64,000 bases of DNA from Candidatus Pacearchaeota archaeon (GTDB taxonomy: Archaea; Nanobdellota; Nanobdellia; Pacearchaeales; GW2011-AR1), in contig JAIFVX010000002.1 of NCBI GenBank assembly GCA_019659125.1, positions 1 to 64,000 of the forward strand, given 5' to 3'. The notes under the pieces were generated by a model. That model did no database searches and was not told where the DNA came from. It saw only the letters and a program-made list of their open reading frames with translations. Shown here piece after piece: positions 24,028 to 31,343 of the stretch; position 1 is the first letter of the stretch, and each line of letters begins with the position of its first letter. The position numbers were made by a program, and so were the translations under genes.

Positions 24028-24389
24028 TTGACAAAAAATATGCACCCATTATTCTTAGGGTGGGAATCTCTTTGGTATTCTTATGGTTTGGCTCGCAGCA
24101 GTTGCTCCATGCGAGTGATTGGACAACCTACCTTCCTGGATGGGTTAATTCTCTCCCTTTACAGCCAACAACCTTTGTTTTAGCCAATGGAATTTTTGAG
24201 ATTATTTTTGGTCTAATGCTTATCCTCGGATTATTCACACGATTTACTGCAGCTTTACTTGCCATTCATATGCTAGGTATTGTCTCATCTATAGGATATA
24301 ACGATGTGGCGATCAGAGATTTCGGCTTGTTTATGGCTTGTGTTGCAATATTCTTCTATGGTCCTGATGAGTGGTGCCTGAAGAAGTAG
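24024..24389 (+). CDS. DoxX-family membrane protein
   Basis: The 121-residue protein has four membrane segments and the DoxX signature: LRVGISLVFLWFGSQQLL near 11-28 and LANGIFEIIFGLMLILGLFTR near 53-73, followed by AALLAIHM. DoxX proteins are small quinone-linked or redox-linked subunits in several systems. It is translationally coupled to the CuA-type cupredoxin by a four-base overlap, which suggests a joint extracytoplasmic redox function. The next gene begins one base after its stop. Confidence 0.9.
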   Translation: MIDKKYAPIILRVGISLVFLWFGSQQLLHASDWTTYLPGWVNSLPLQPTTFVLANGIFEIIFGLMLILGLFTRFTAALLAIHMLGIVSSIGYNDVAIRDFGLFMACVAIFFYGPDEWCLKK

Positions 24390-24390
24390 C

Positions 24391-24939
24391 ATGAAACGCA
24401 AGATCCGAAGAACGCTGCGAATATCCCTTATCGTACTTATTGCTGTTCTTATTGTCATGGATATTATATCATTTATTGCTCTTCGTCCTACGACATCGAT
24501 TATTGGCAATAATGAGACACTGAAGGAGATTGACAGGCTCTTACTGCCTGTTGCTCTTCAAAACATCACTGCAGCTGATTTTTCTGCGCTCCAAGGAATG
24601 GTGAAGTCAGATTCCTATGCACGTGATGAAGTGAAGGAATTGATAGTATTGACGAATGAAAGGGAATATTCACATATTGGTCATGGGTTGATTTCATTGC
24701 ATGATTATATCAAGACTGGCAACGAATCAATCTGTCCAGGACATCTTTTAGCCCATTACTATATCTTTACACGACATAATGAGACAGGTCTTGCAAAGGA
24801 CAACCTTGCTGAGGCAAAAGACATACTTAAGAGTTCAAACATGACCTTGCTTACAACTGTATTGAACAGGATCAATGCGGGAAATACGACAACAAGTGAT
24901 GAAGAGATCTCGGAGCTTGTTGATGCTCCTTGTCTTTAG
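24391..24939 (+). CDS. membrane-anchored extracytoplasmic protein of unknown function
   Basis: The 182-residue protein has one N-terminal membrane segment (near 10-32) and then a helical outside domain with several sequons (NIT, NES, NET, NMT, NTT). Cys in SICPGHLLAHYY (near 112-123) and the terminal APCL could pair. It starts one base after the DoxX gene, so it is the third member of that operon and may help the cupredoxin/DoxX pair. The family is not recognised. Confidence 0.7.
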   Translation: MKRKIRRTLRISLIVLIAVLIVMDIISFIALRPTTSIIGNNETLKEIDRLLLPVALQNITAADFSALQGMVKSDSYARDEVKELIVLTNEREYSHIGHGLISLHDYIKTGNESICPGHLLAHYYIFTRHNETGLAKDNLAEAKDILKSSNMTLLTTVLNRINAGNTTTSDEEISELVDAPCL

Positions 24940-24977
24940 AACCCACAAGTTTAAATCCCCCTATAGGGCGTATCTTC

Positions 24978-25604
24978 ATGACTGAGAAAGATGATTTTGA
25001 GAGAATCTATGAGAATCCAGGCGCTGTCTGGACCATGAAAGAACCACCCCTTGTTTTAAAGGACTTGGTTGCAAGTAAAAAAGTTAGAAGAGGGAAAGCA
25101 ATCGACATTGCATGTGGAGAGGGGTTTTATTCCATTTACCTTGCACAACAAGGTTTTGATGTTCTTGGTGTTGATTTTTCAGAAAGGGCAATTAAATATG
25201 CGCGGAATAATGCTCACGAGGCCGAACGCACTATACGATTTGTGGTTCTCGATGTTGAAGAGCTTGGCAGTTCTTCCGAAAAATTTGATTTTGCCCTGGA
25301 GTGGGGTCTTTTACATCATCTTTCTCCTGAACAATTACATTCATATGTCCCAAAAGTTCATTCGCTTTTGAATCATCAAGGACTATACGCCTCGGCCTCA
25401 TTCAATATCAATAGCACCATATATGGTTCTCCAGGAGATAAACATAGAGAAACCAAATTTGGTACGAAGCTTACGTATTATGCACTTGATGAACTAAGAG
25501 AAGTATTTAGACCTCATTTTAATATCATACGAGAAGAAGTTATTGCTCTTAGTGGTCGGGGAGTGACTCAGCCCGGAAACTTTTTCTTGTTGGAAAAATC
25601 CTAA
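24978..25604 (+). CDS. SAM-dependent methyltransferase
   Basis: The ATG at 24978 is preferred because GTTTAAAT near 24951 sits at TATA distance; the longer frame from 24930 overlaps the previous gene. The 208-residue protein has motif I AIDIACGEGFYSIYLA near 39-54, the acidic post-I DVLGVDFSERAI near 59-70, and motif IV-like FALEWGLLHHLS near 101-112. It is a class I methyltransferase of unknown substrate, resembling the TehB/UbiE-like group. It overlaps the convergent nuclease gene by four bases. Confidence 0.88.
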   Translation: MTEKDDFERIYENPGAVWTMKEPPLVLKDLVASKKVRRGKAIDIACGEGFYSIYLAQQGFDVLGVDFSERAIKYARNNAHEAERTIRFVVLDVEELGSSSEKFDFALEWGLLHHLSPEQLHSYVPKVHSLLNHQGLYASASFNINSTIYGSPGDKHRETKFGTKLTYYALDELREVFRPHFNIIREEVIALSGRGVTQPGNFFLLEKS

Positions 25605-26395
25605 AAATCAAGAGTAGCAGTAACAGGATAATGATCTGAAGCGTGATTTGTCCACTCATTCCGTATAACACTCGCATTAACTACCTCAAAATCATCTGAG
25701 CAAAAGATATAATCAATGCGAATGGCTGAATCTTTATCCTTAGAAAGCATGTCGGTAGGTATGGTGTACTTCCATTTTTCTCCTGAAAAAATAAATGTGT
25801 CCTTCAGACCATGATGCTCTATTTCCGAAACGACACATCTTTGCATCAGGTCCGAGACCTTTTTCTCGGCATTCGGGTCGAACCGTGAGAATCCCCTCAC
25901 TAACAGCTCCTTATCATAGCTATCGCGACGAGAAATCGCGTTGAAATCGCCTGCAAGAATATAGGAAGGTTCTCTATCTCTCAGTATGGAGGCGACAAAG
26001 TTCCTCTTGTCTTGCTCTGACAAGTTAGGGTGAGGGTGTGCGACATCAAGATTCACCGTCTTGCCGTTCATGGAAATCTTCGTCCGTATAAATGGGCAGT
26101 ATTTGCTTGCATAATTCTCTGCTTCAACAATAGGGAATCTTGAAAGCACTGCAAGACCCCTGCTCTGCCCATACTCGCCATGAAAGTAGAGGGGGAATCC
26201 GAATGCTTTCCTGTAGTCTACTGTGTTAGAAAAACAGGCTTCATTAAGGACTAAGATATCTGGATTCTCTTCCCTTACCGCCTTCGCGGCAGCCTCAAGG
26301 CGTGAAGGGTTATAGGTATAGTTTTTTTCATTTCCATCCTTTGACAGATCATGGAAGCCGTCAAGGATATTATAGTTCATGAGCTTGAAGCGCAT
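25601..26395 (-). CDS. endonuclease/exonuclease/phosphatase-family protein
   Basis: The 264-residue protein has the EEP active-site series: MNYNILDGFHD near 6-16, PDILVLNEACF near 44-54 (catalytic Glu), LDVAHPHPN (near 115-123), ILAGDFNAI near 140-148, IRIDYIFCSDDF near 223-234 and NHASDHYPVTA near 250-260. It hydrolyses phosphodiester or phosphomonoester bonds with a divalent metal. The substrate, DNA or a small phosphoester, cannot be told. The gene stands alone and converges on the methyltransferase. Confidence 0.9.
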   Translation of the reverse strand: MRFKLMNYNILDGFHDLSKDGNEKNYTYNPSRLEAAAKAVREENPDILVLNEACFSNTVDYRKAFGFPLYFHGEYGQSRGLAVLSRFPIVEAENYASKYCPFIRTKISMNGKTVNLDVAHPHPNLSEQDKRNFVASILRDREPSYILAGDFNAISRRDSYDKELLVRGFSRFDPNAEKKVSDLMQRCVVSEIEHHGLKDTFIFSGEKWKYTIPTDMLSKDKDSAIRIDYIFCSDDFEVVNASVIRNEWTNHASDHYPVTATLDF

Positions 26396-26470
26396 GAAAA
26401 TACTGCCTCTTGCCAGTATTTAAAGATTATTGCAGAACAATAAATAAAAAATAAAAAAGTAAGGGTTACC

Positions 26471-26800
26471 TTAATTTCGTGCTATAGTAAAGACGTTCTT
26501 TATAGCAACGAGGATTGTTGCAGGTACGAATATCATCAGTAATGCACTCATGATACCTGCTGCACCTGGTAAGCTACTCAACGTGTCTCCGCTCAATGCA
26601 GATGCAATGATGAGCACGGTGCCTGACATCAGGAAGGTACTTACCTCATCATGTGTAACGTTTAAGAACCCTACGATAAGTCCAATGATAACTAAAATCA
26701 TCGGCCATGGTGAGTCAAGTGTCCCCATAAATCCAAGGATCACTGCCAAAACAACTCCTATAAGGAATGCCCAACTGCCATACTTGTTGTGTCTTGCCAT
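26471..26800 (-). CDS. four-helix membrane protein
   Basis: The 109-residue protein has four hydrophobic segments (near 9-25, 31-46, 57-72, 83-101) joined by short loops and a basic start (MARHNKYGS). A strong Shine-Dalgarno AGGAGGT lies 9 bases before the ATG and a TATA box TTTAAATA is about 20 bases further upstream, so this mRNA has a leader, unlike most here. The family is not recognised. Confidence 0.7.
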   Translation of the reverse strand: MARHNKYGSWAFLIGVVLAVILGFMGTLDSPWPMILVIIGLIVGFLNVTHDEVSTFLMSGTVLIIASALSGDTLSSLPGAAGIMSALLMIFVPATILVAIKNVFTIARN

Positions 26801-26804
26801 TCTA

Positions 26805-26813
26805 TCTACCTCC
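26805..26813 (-). promoter_or_regulatory. Shine-Dalgarno site of the four-helix membrane protein
   Basis: The minus strand has AAGGAGGTA here, fully complementary to the 16S 3' end and spaced normally from the ATG at 26800. Most genes in the window lack such a site. Confidence 0.6.
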
Positions 26814-26915
26814 TTGTATATTTAAATAGACTTTGTTATTTATAAAGCCTTTTATAAAGGGCTTTTAAAGGAAAGACATAAATAGAAGCTGACCCTTACT
26901 AGGCTATCTCTTCCT

Positions 26916-28115
26916 ATGAAGATTACTCTCATTACATTTTTCTATGCTCCAGCTGGTGGAGGAATTCCACGATATGTACAGGAGCTTGGAAGAAAATTCG
27001 CAACCATGGGCAATGAAGTTGATATCATCACCTATTCGGAAGCAGGTCTTACTGTTGAAAAAGAAGGGCCTCTTTCAGTTTACAGAGTTCCTTCACTGAA
27101 CGTTTTCCAAAAAGAGGAAGATAATCCTAAAAAGGCCCGGGAGTTCCTTACTTTTCTCAAGGACTATTTGGAGAGAGGCACTGATGTGATTGTTGGACAG
27201 GATTTACACGTAACTCCCAAAGGTTTTGGGCATCTGCTTTCATTGAGCATGGCTTCGGTCGAAAAAGAAGTTCCATTAATCCTAACAACCCATTCATTTC
27301 TCTCAGATAATGATATTTACAAGCAGACAAAGCTTATCATGATCAAATCATTATTTTGGGATAGAATCATTGGTGTCAGTGGCGCACTTTCTGAATTCCT
27401 CTTCAAGGAAGGAGTACCTATCGACAAGATAACCACTGTTATTCCTCCCGTAGATACTGAGAAGTTCAGGCCCGATCTTGGAAAAGAATGGTTAAGAAGT
27501 AGAATCGGGATAGCTGAGGGAGATTTTCTCATTCTGCACGCAAGCAGAATTGACACTGTCCCTGTTGCGGAAGAAAAAGGAGTCTACACATTGTTGAACG
27601 CACTTTCTCTTATCAAGGAAAAGAACGTAAAGGTCCTCATTGGAGCCGCACCGACTGCACCGTTCGCAGAGCCTGAAAAACAGGCAACGATCAATCACAT
27701 TCTCCAGACTGCAAAACTTTTAGGGATTGAGAAAAGAGTTATTGTCCGGACATTCCATCCCGATGAAATGCCGCTTGCGTACAATGGCGCTGACATCTAT
27801 GTCATGGCATCCCGCATGGAATCTTATGGTATGGTGTATGGAGAGGCCATTGCTTCAGGCCTTCCTGCAATAGGGACGGCAGTGGGAGGAATTCCCGAGG
27901 TCATTGAGAATGAAAAATCAGGCGAGCTTATTCCACCTGATAATCCGGTTGAACTTGCCAAGACTATAGAAAAACTGACAAAGGATCCTGACCTTCTGAG
28001 AAATATGGCTTCCTACGGCCGAGAGATGATCGCCCAAAGGCAAAACATAGACAAGATCGCCCGGAAGCTGCTGGGAGTCTATGAGTCTACCATCCAGAAG
28101 AAAAACCACTCTTAG
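26916..28115 (+). CDS. family 4 glycosyltransferase
   Basis: The 399-residue protein has the GT-B fold of GT4 enzymes: FFYAPAGGGIPRYVQELGRKF near 8-28 (Gly-rich acceptor loop), ISMVSGALSEFL-type region (IIGVSGALSEFLFKE near 151-165), VIPPVDTEKFRP near 175-186 and the donor-site ESYGMVYGEAIASGLPAIGTA near 303-323 with the E-x7-E motif. It likely adds a sugar to a glycolipid or protein glycan. It is a single-gene unit with a TATA-like box far upstream near 26850. Confidence 0.92.
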   Translation: MKITLITFFYAPAGGGIPRYVQELGRKFATMGNEVDIITYSEAGLTVEKEGPLSVYRVPSLNVFQKEEDNPKKAREFLTFLKDYLERGTDVIVGQDLHVTPKGFGHLLSLSMASVEKEVPLILTTHSFLSDNDIYKQTKLIMIKSLFWDRIIGVSGALSEFLFKEGVPIDKITTVIPPVDTEKFRPDLGKEWLRSRIGIAEGDFLILHASRIDTVPVAEEKGVYTLLNALSLIKEKNVKVLIGAAPTAPFAEPEKQATINHILQTAKLLGIEKRVIVRTFHPDEMPLAYNGADIYVMASRMESYGMVYGEAIASGLPAIGTAVGGIPEVIENEKSGELIPPDNPVELAKTIEKLTKDPDLLRNMASYGREMIAQRQNIDKIARKLLGVYESTIQKKNHS

Positions 28116-28141
28116 CACAATAATCTTTAAATAGAAATTTA
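28115..28141 (+). promoter_or_regulatory. promoter, copy 2 of a repeated element
   Basis: This element begins at the last base of the glycosyltransferase stop codon and differs from 16285-16311 at a single position. It contains CTTTAAATA, and ends 14 bases before the ATG at 28155, the same spacing as copy 1. Confidence 0.65.
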
Positions 28142-28154
28142 TACCGAGAGTTCT

Positions 28155-28730
28155 ATGAGAAAAGGAGAAATATTGGTAGCACCAACAGATAATCCAAATA
28201 TTGGTGATCCTCTGGTGTTTCTTGCTGGGCCGATCCAGGGGACTCCTGATTGGCAGGAAGATGCCATCAAGTATCTTCACTCACATGCTCCTGAGTTGAA
28301 TATTGCCTCGCCTCGAAGAAGAGGAATACAGACCTATGGAACTGACTTTACTGAAGCAATGTACAACGAGCAAGTTGATTGGGAAAGCAAATATCTCTCA
28401 AGATCTGCCTTCAGTGGTGCTATTCTTTTCTGGCTTGCTAAAGAACAAGAGCACTTCCCCAACCGTGCATACGCTCAGACAACACGATTTGAGTTGGCCG
28501 AATGGATGCAAAAGAAGGTGCATATGAAACTCGCATGTGATACGAAGGTAAGAATGGTGGTAGGTATTGAGAACGGATTCACAGGAGCACGGTATATCAG
28601 AAGAAGATTCTCACAAGACGCATCAGATATTCCCATATACTCTACTCTTGAAGAAACGTGCGATAGGGTCATTCTAGAAGCCATTCACAAGGGATTCCAA
28701 CCTCCAAAACATTTTTCCAAGCGTATTTAA
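28155..28730 (+). CDS. nucleoside 2-deoxyribosyltransferase-like protein
   Basis: The 191-residue protein has the Nuc_deoxyrib_tr2 pattern: VFLAGPIQGTPDWQEDAI near 21-38, then IASPRRRG near 50-57, VDWESKYLSRS near 76-86 and LFWLAKEQ near 93-100, followed by TRFELAEW near 112-119, where the Glu would be the nucleophile. Relatives cleave or exchange the glycosidic bond of nucleosides or nucleotides. The reaction in this organism is unknown. Transcription probably starts at the repeated promoter element. Confidence 0.85.
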   Translation: MRKGEILVAPTDNPNIGDPLVFLAGPIQGTPDWQEDAIKYLHSHAPELNIASPRRRGIQTYGTDFTEAMYNEQVDWESKYLSRSAFSGAILFWLAKEQEHFPNRAYAQTTRFELAEWMQKKVHMKLACDTKVRMVVGIENGFTGARYIRRRFSQDASDIPIYSTLEETCDRVILEAIHKGFQPPKHFSKRI

Positions 28731-28752
28731 ACTCTCTATCCCTTTTTCTTGC

Positions 28753-29607
28753 ATGAGAGTACGATTTCTCTTCTCCTCGAGAAGGACACGAAAGATTGAA
28801 GGAAAGAATAACCATAGGAGGCCTTATCCTGCCATTGCCAAGGAAGTTATCAGTATCTCAGACATTGTCCTTGAAGTTCTTGACTCCCGATTCATCGAAA
28901 AGACACGAAATGTTGAGATGGAAAAACTTGTCCGGGCTGAGGGAAAGATTCTCATTTACATATTAAATAAAGCCGATTTAGTGGACGTTAAGAAGCTTAA
29001 AGAGGAGGTAGGGAGGCTACAACTATCTCCCTACATCATATTTTCATGCAAATCCATGATCGGAAGGAAGAATTTACGAGACAGAATAAAGATTGAGGTT
29101 AAGCGACTTAAGCTCGAGAAGAAAGAAGATACTGAAGGATACAAGCGAGCGCAGGTCGGAATTATTGGATATCCAAATACGGGAAAAAGTTCATTGATTA
29201 ATGTACTTTCAGGAAGGAAAGCTTCCTCAACGGCATCAGAAGCCGGATTTACGAAAGGAATGCATAAGATCAGATTTGCCAAAGACATCCTTATCCTTGA
29301 CACACCGGGAGTGATACCTGAAGATCAGAATGCTACAGATAAGAGAGAAGATCTTAAGCACCAGGCTGAAATTAGCGTTAGGACTTATGATCGTGTAAAA
29401 GATCCTGAATTTATCGTCTCACGGCTCATGCAGGATCATCCAGGAAAATTCGAGAAATTTTATTCAATCAAGGCAGAGGGAGACCCTGAAATTCTTTTAG
29501 AGGAAGTCGGAAAGAAGCACAACTTCAGGAAGAAGGGAAATGTCATCGATATCGATCGAGCTGCTCGGTTAGTGCTGAAAGACTGGCAGCAGAGTAAGAT
29601 ACAATAA
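28753..29607 (+). CDS. circularly permuted GTPase (YlqF/RbgA-like)
   Basis: The 284-residue protein has G motifs in permuted order: G4 ILNKADL near 73-79, G5-like FSCKS near 96-100, then G1 IGYPNTGKSSLINVL near 137-151, G2 Thr in FTKGMH near 167-172, and G3 ILDTPGVI near 180-187. This order is the mark of the HSR1/MMR1 family that works in ribosome assembly (large-subunit maturation in bacteria and eukaryotes). The N-terminus is basic and may bind rRNA. It follows the deoxyribosyltransferase gene by 22 bases. Confidence 0.92.
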   Translation: MRVRFLFSSRRTRKIEGKNNHRRPYPAIAKEVISISDIVLEVLDSRFIEKTRNVEMEKLVRAEGKILIYILNKADLVDVKKLKEEVGRLQLSPYIIFSCKSMIGRKNLRDRIKIEVKRLKLEKKEDTEGYKRAQVGIIGYPNTGKSSLINVLSGRKASSTASEAGFTKGMHKIRFAKDILILDTPGVIPEDQNATDKREDLKHQAEISVRTYDRVKDPEFIVSRLMQDHPGKFEKFYSIKAEGDPEILLEEVGKKHNFRKKGNVIDIDRAARLVLKDWQQSKIQ

Positions 29608-29636
29608 TATTTAAACTGAATTTCCTTGTTGCAGGC

Positions 29637-30056
29637 ATGGTGCGAATCCTGGCTCCGTACTTTATGGGAAAGGATAAGCGAGAGATAGAGGTCGAAAAAG
29701 GAGACCTTGTTCTCTGGGCTGGGGAGGAGGATCTCTATTTTGACCATACTTTAAACTCTTTCCGACTTGGTGTCTATCTTGATGGAGGTATTCCTCCTGA
29801 ACATCCATGCTTGCGGCTATCAGCACGATATAAGTTGTCCTCTTTCTTTGAATTGGGTGGAGTGTCAATTTCTCAAATGACTCATACTCATGATAATCTC
29901 TCAATTTATCGCTTATCGAATATGAAAGAGTTGTATGCAGGTCAGGATACAATCGTTCAACGATTGAAGGCTCAAAATGGATTTGAGATGTATGCAGCGC
30001 TTATACAGACGTTCGAGAAACCATATCTAAGAAATAATTTAGAGACACGAGAATAA
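29637..30056 (+). CDS. hypothetical soluble protein
   Basis: The 139-residue protein has beta-rich N-terminal residues (VRILAPYFMGKDKREIEVEKGDLVLW) and a helical C-terminus. A TATA box ATTTAAAC near 29615 is at normal distance from the ATG. Its stop directly abuts the stop of the convergent gene (30057). The family is not recognised. Confidence 0.65.
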   Translation: MVRILAPYFMGKDKREIEVEKGDLVLWAGEEDLYFDHTLNSFRLGVYLDGGIPPEHPCLRLSARYKLSSFFELGGVSISQMTHTHDNLSIYRLSNMKELYAGQDTIVQRLKAQNGFEMYAALIQTFEKPYLRNNLETRE

Positions 30057-30407
30057 CTAGGGGGGCCATTCATTCGTGCATGAAAACATTCCTTTCCTTG
30101 ACCCATCAGGCCAGTTTCCTTCCGCAATACCTACGAGAAGACCATATCCGATGGGACATGTTGTTGGAGCGCAACCACACACTGTTGGGGGAGGGTTGTC
30201 AGGGTCGTATAACGTTCCTTGCGAGGTCATCATACATCTAAACTGATTTCCCATTCCACACCTCTTGAAATCGTCTGATTGAGTTGTGTTTGACTTTCCT
30301 TTCAAGGCGGTAATGATATTCGTATTATTTTCACTTGAAGGATGTACGAGCAAAGCAGCTATGAGGATAATAACACCAAAAATCAATAACCATATCTTTC
30401 CATCCAT
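30057..30407 (-). CDS. Cys-rich membrane-anchored protein
   Basis: The 116-residue protein has one N-terminal hydrophobic anchor (near 5-20) and an outside domain with about six Cys (KRCGMGNQFRCMM near 48-60, VCGCAPTTCPIG near 76-87, FSCTN near 108-112). The Cys would form disulfides outside the cell, consistent with the DsbA-like gene in this window. The stop abuts that of the convergent gene at 30056. The family is not recognised. Confidence 0.7.
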   Translation of the reverse strand: MDGKIWLLIFGVIILIAALLVHPSSENNTNIITALKGKSNTTQSDDFKRCGMGNQFRCMMTSQGTLYDPDNPPPTVCGCAPTTCPIGYGLLVGIAEGNWPDGSRKGMFSCTNEWPP

Positions 30408-30549
30408 AGATCTAGAAAGAAACAGCCTTTATATTTCTTATCATAAAGTTTAAGTAGCTTTATGACTTAATTTCTGTATCGCATACAAAAAAAGTCGAGG
30501 CATTGTTGAATCCATAAAAAGCGGGATTGGAGCCGTCTCAGAGCCGGTC

Positions 30550-30807
30550 GTGTCCTACGCATTTAGCCGTGTGCAGGATGGTGTGGAAAAGCTGATGGAT
30601 AGAGTAGACCATAGGATGGCTGAGCTTGAGGATAGAATTATAGGGAAAACGGTCTCTGCATTCTTGCTTGTTATAGGATTTAGCATCGTAGCGTTTGGGA
30701 TAATTTTTTATGCTCTTGAGGCACTTGGATGGCCGCGAGGGGCAAGCGTCATTGCATTGGGAGCTGTCCTCGTCATAGCAGGGTTTGCGATGAAGTACTT
30801 CAAATGA
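30550..30807 (+). CDS. small two-helix membrane protein, start uncertain
   Basis: From GTG 30550 the protein has 85 residues: an amphipathic helix with charged repeats (RVQDGVEKLMDRVDHRMAELEDR) and two membrane segments (near 35-55 and 62-81). The open frame extends back to a stop at 30463, adding natural-looking sequence (IVESIKSGIGAVSEPV) but no ATG, GTG or TTG, so a rare start such as ATT, or the GTG, is used. It overlaps the next gene by four bases. It resembles small inner-membrane stress-type proteins but I do not recognise the family. Confidence 0.65.
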   Translation: MSYAFSRVQDGVEKLMDRVDHRMAELEDRIIGKTVSAFLLVIGFSIVAFGIIFYALEALGWPRGASVIALGAVLVIAGFAMKYFK

Positions 30808-30965
30808 CAATGAAAACAAACATTCTACCAGATATAGAGAAAACGATTGCCAGGACGGAGGCAACCATCATGAAGTATGTAAAGAAACATCCCATCTATT
30901 CAGCAATCATCGCTGCTGGTCTGATAGCAGCTGCTGAAACTATCCAGTCCGCTTTAGACGAATAA
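30804..30965 (+). CDS. 53-residue membrane-associated protein
   Basis: The ATG at 30804 overlaps the previous stop in the ATGA form, which decides this start over the longer frame at 30729. The protein has a charged amphipathic helix (DIEKTIARTEATIMKYVKKH) and one hydrophobic segment (YSAIIAAGLIAAAETI). The layout, amphipathic helix then membrane helix, is like the preceding gene, so they probably act together at the membrane. Confidence 0.7.
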   Translation: MTMKTNILPDIEKTIARTEATIMKYVKKHPIYSAIIAAGLIAAAETIQSALDE

Positions 30966-30974
30966 TTTTCTACT

Positions 30975-31142
30975 ATGCCACCACGAGGAGTAAAAAGCAA
31001 AAAACGAGCACGACAGTATGAACATATCAAGAGATCTGAAAGGAAAATGGGCAGGTCGTTGAAGGTTGCAAAAAGAATAGCTGCAGCCACGACAAACAAG
31101 ACACGGAGAAAGAAGGGCGAGCTCAAGAAAAGACGACGTTAA
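30975..31142 (+). CDS. small basic protein of the 'plasmid stabilization' type
   Basis: The 55-residue protein begins MPPRGVKSKKRARQYEHIK and continues KVAKRIAAATTNKTRRKKGE. It matches a family of short Lys/Arg-rich proteins, found in many bacteria and some archaea, often labelled plasmid stabilization protein; no biochemical role is established. It follows the tiny membrane-protein gene by 9 bases and overlaps a convergent small frame by four bases. The frame is too short for most gene finders. Confidence 0.75.
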   Translation: MPPRGVKSKKRARQYEHIKRSERKMGRSLKVAKRIAAATTNKTRRKKGELKKRRR

Positions 31143-31279
31143 GCCATTTCCTGCTTAAATCTATCATCATCTGATTGTTCATAAAATGGATAGTAGTACC
31201 TACTCAAGAGAAGAGTAGCGGCTACGCCTGAATCAGTACAATATTTTTTATCCTTATTTTCAGCGTTAATATTTCCCAT
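31139..31279 (-). CDS. 46-residue hypothetical protein
   Basis: The minus strand has an ATG at 31279 and a stop at 31139, with normal composition (NINAENKDKKYCTDSGVA, LLLSRYYYPFYEQSDDD). A TATA-like TTTTAAATA lies about 20 bases before the ATG. Its stop overlaps the stop of the convergent basic-protein gene. It fills the gap that would otherwise lie before proS. The family is not recognised. Confidence 0.5.
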   Translation of the reverse strand: MGNINAENKDKKYCTDSGVAATLLLSRYYYPFYEQSDDDRFKQEMA

Positions 31280-31343
31280 AACTTCCTTATTTAAAATTCT
31301 CTTCAATCATAAGATTTAATAAACATCTTTAACTCTGGAAAGT

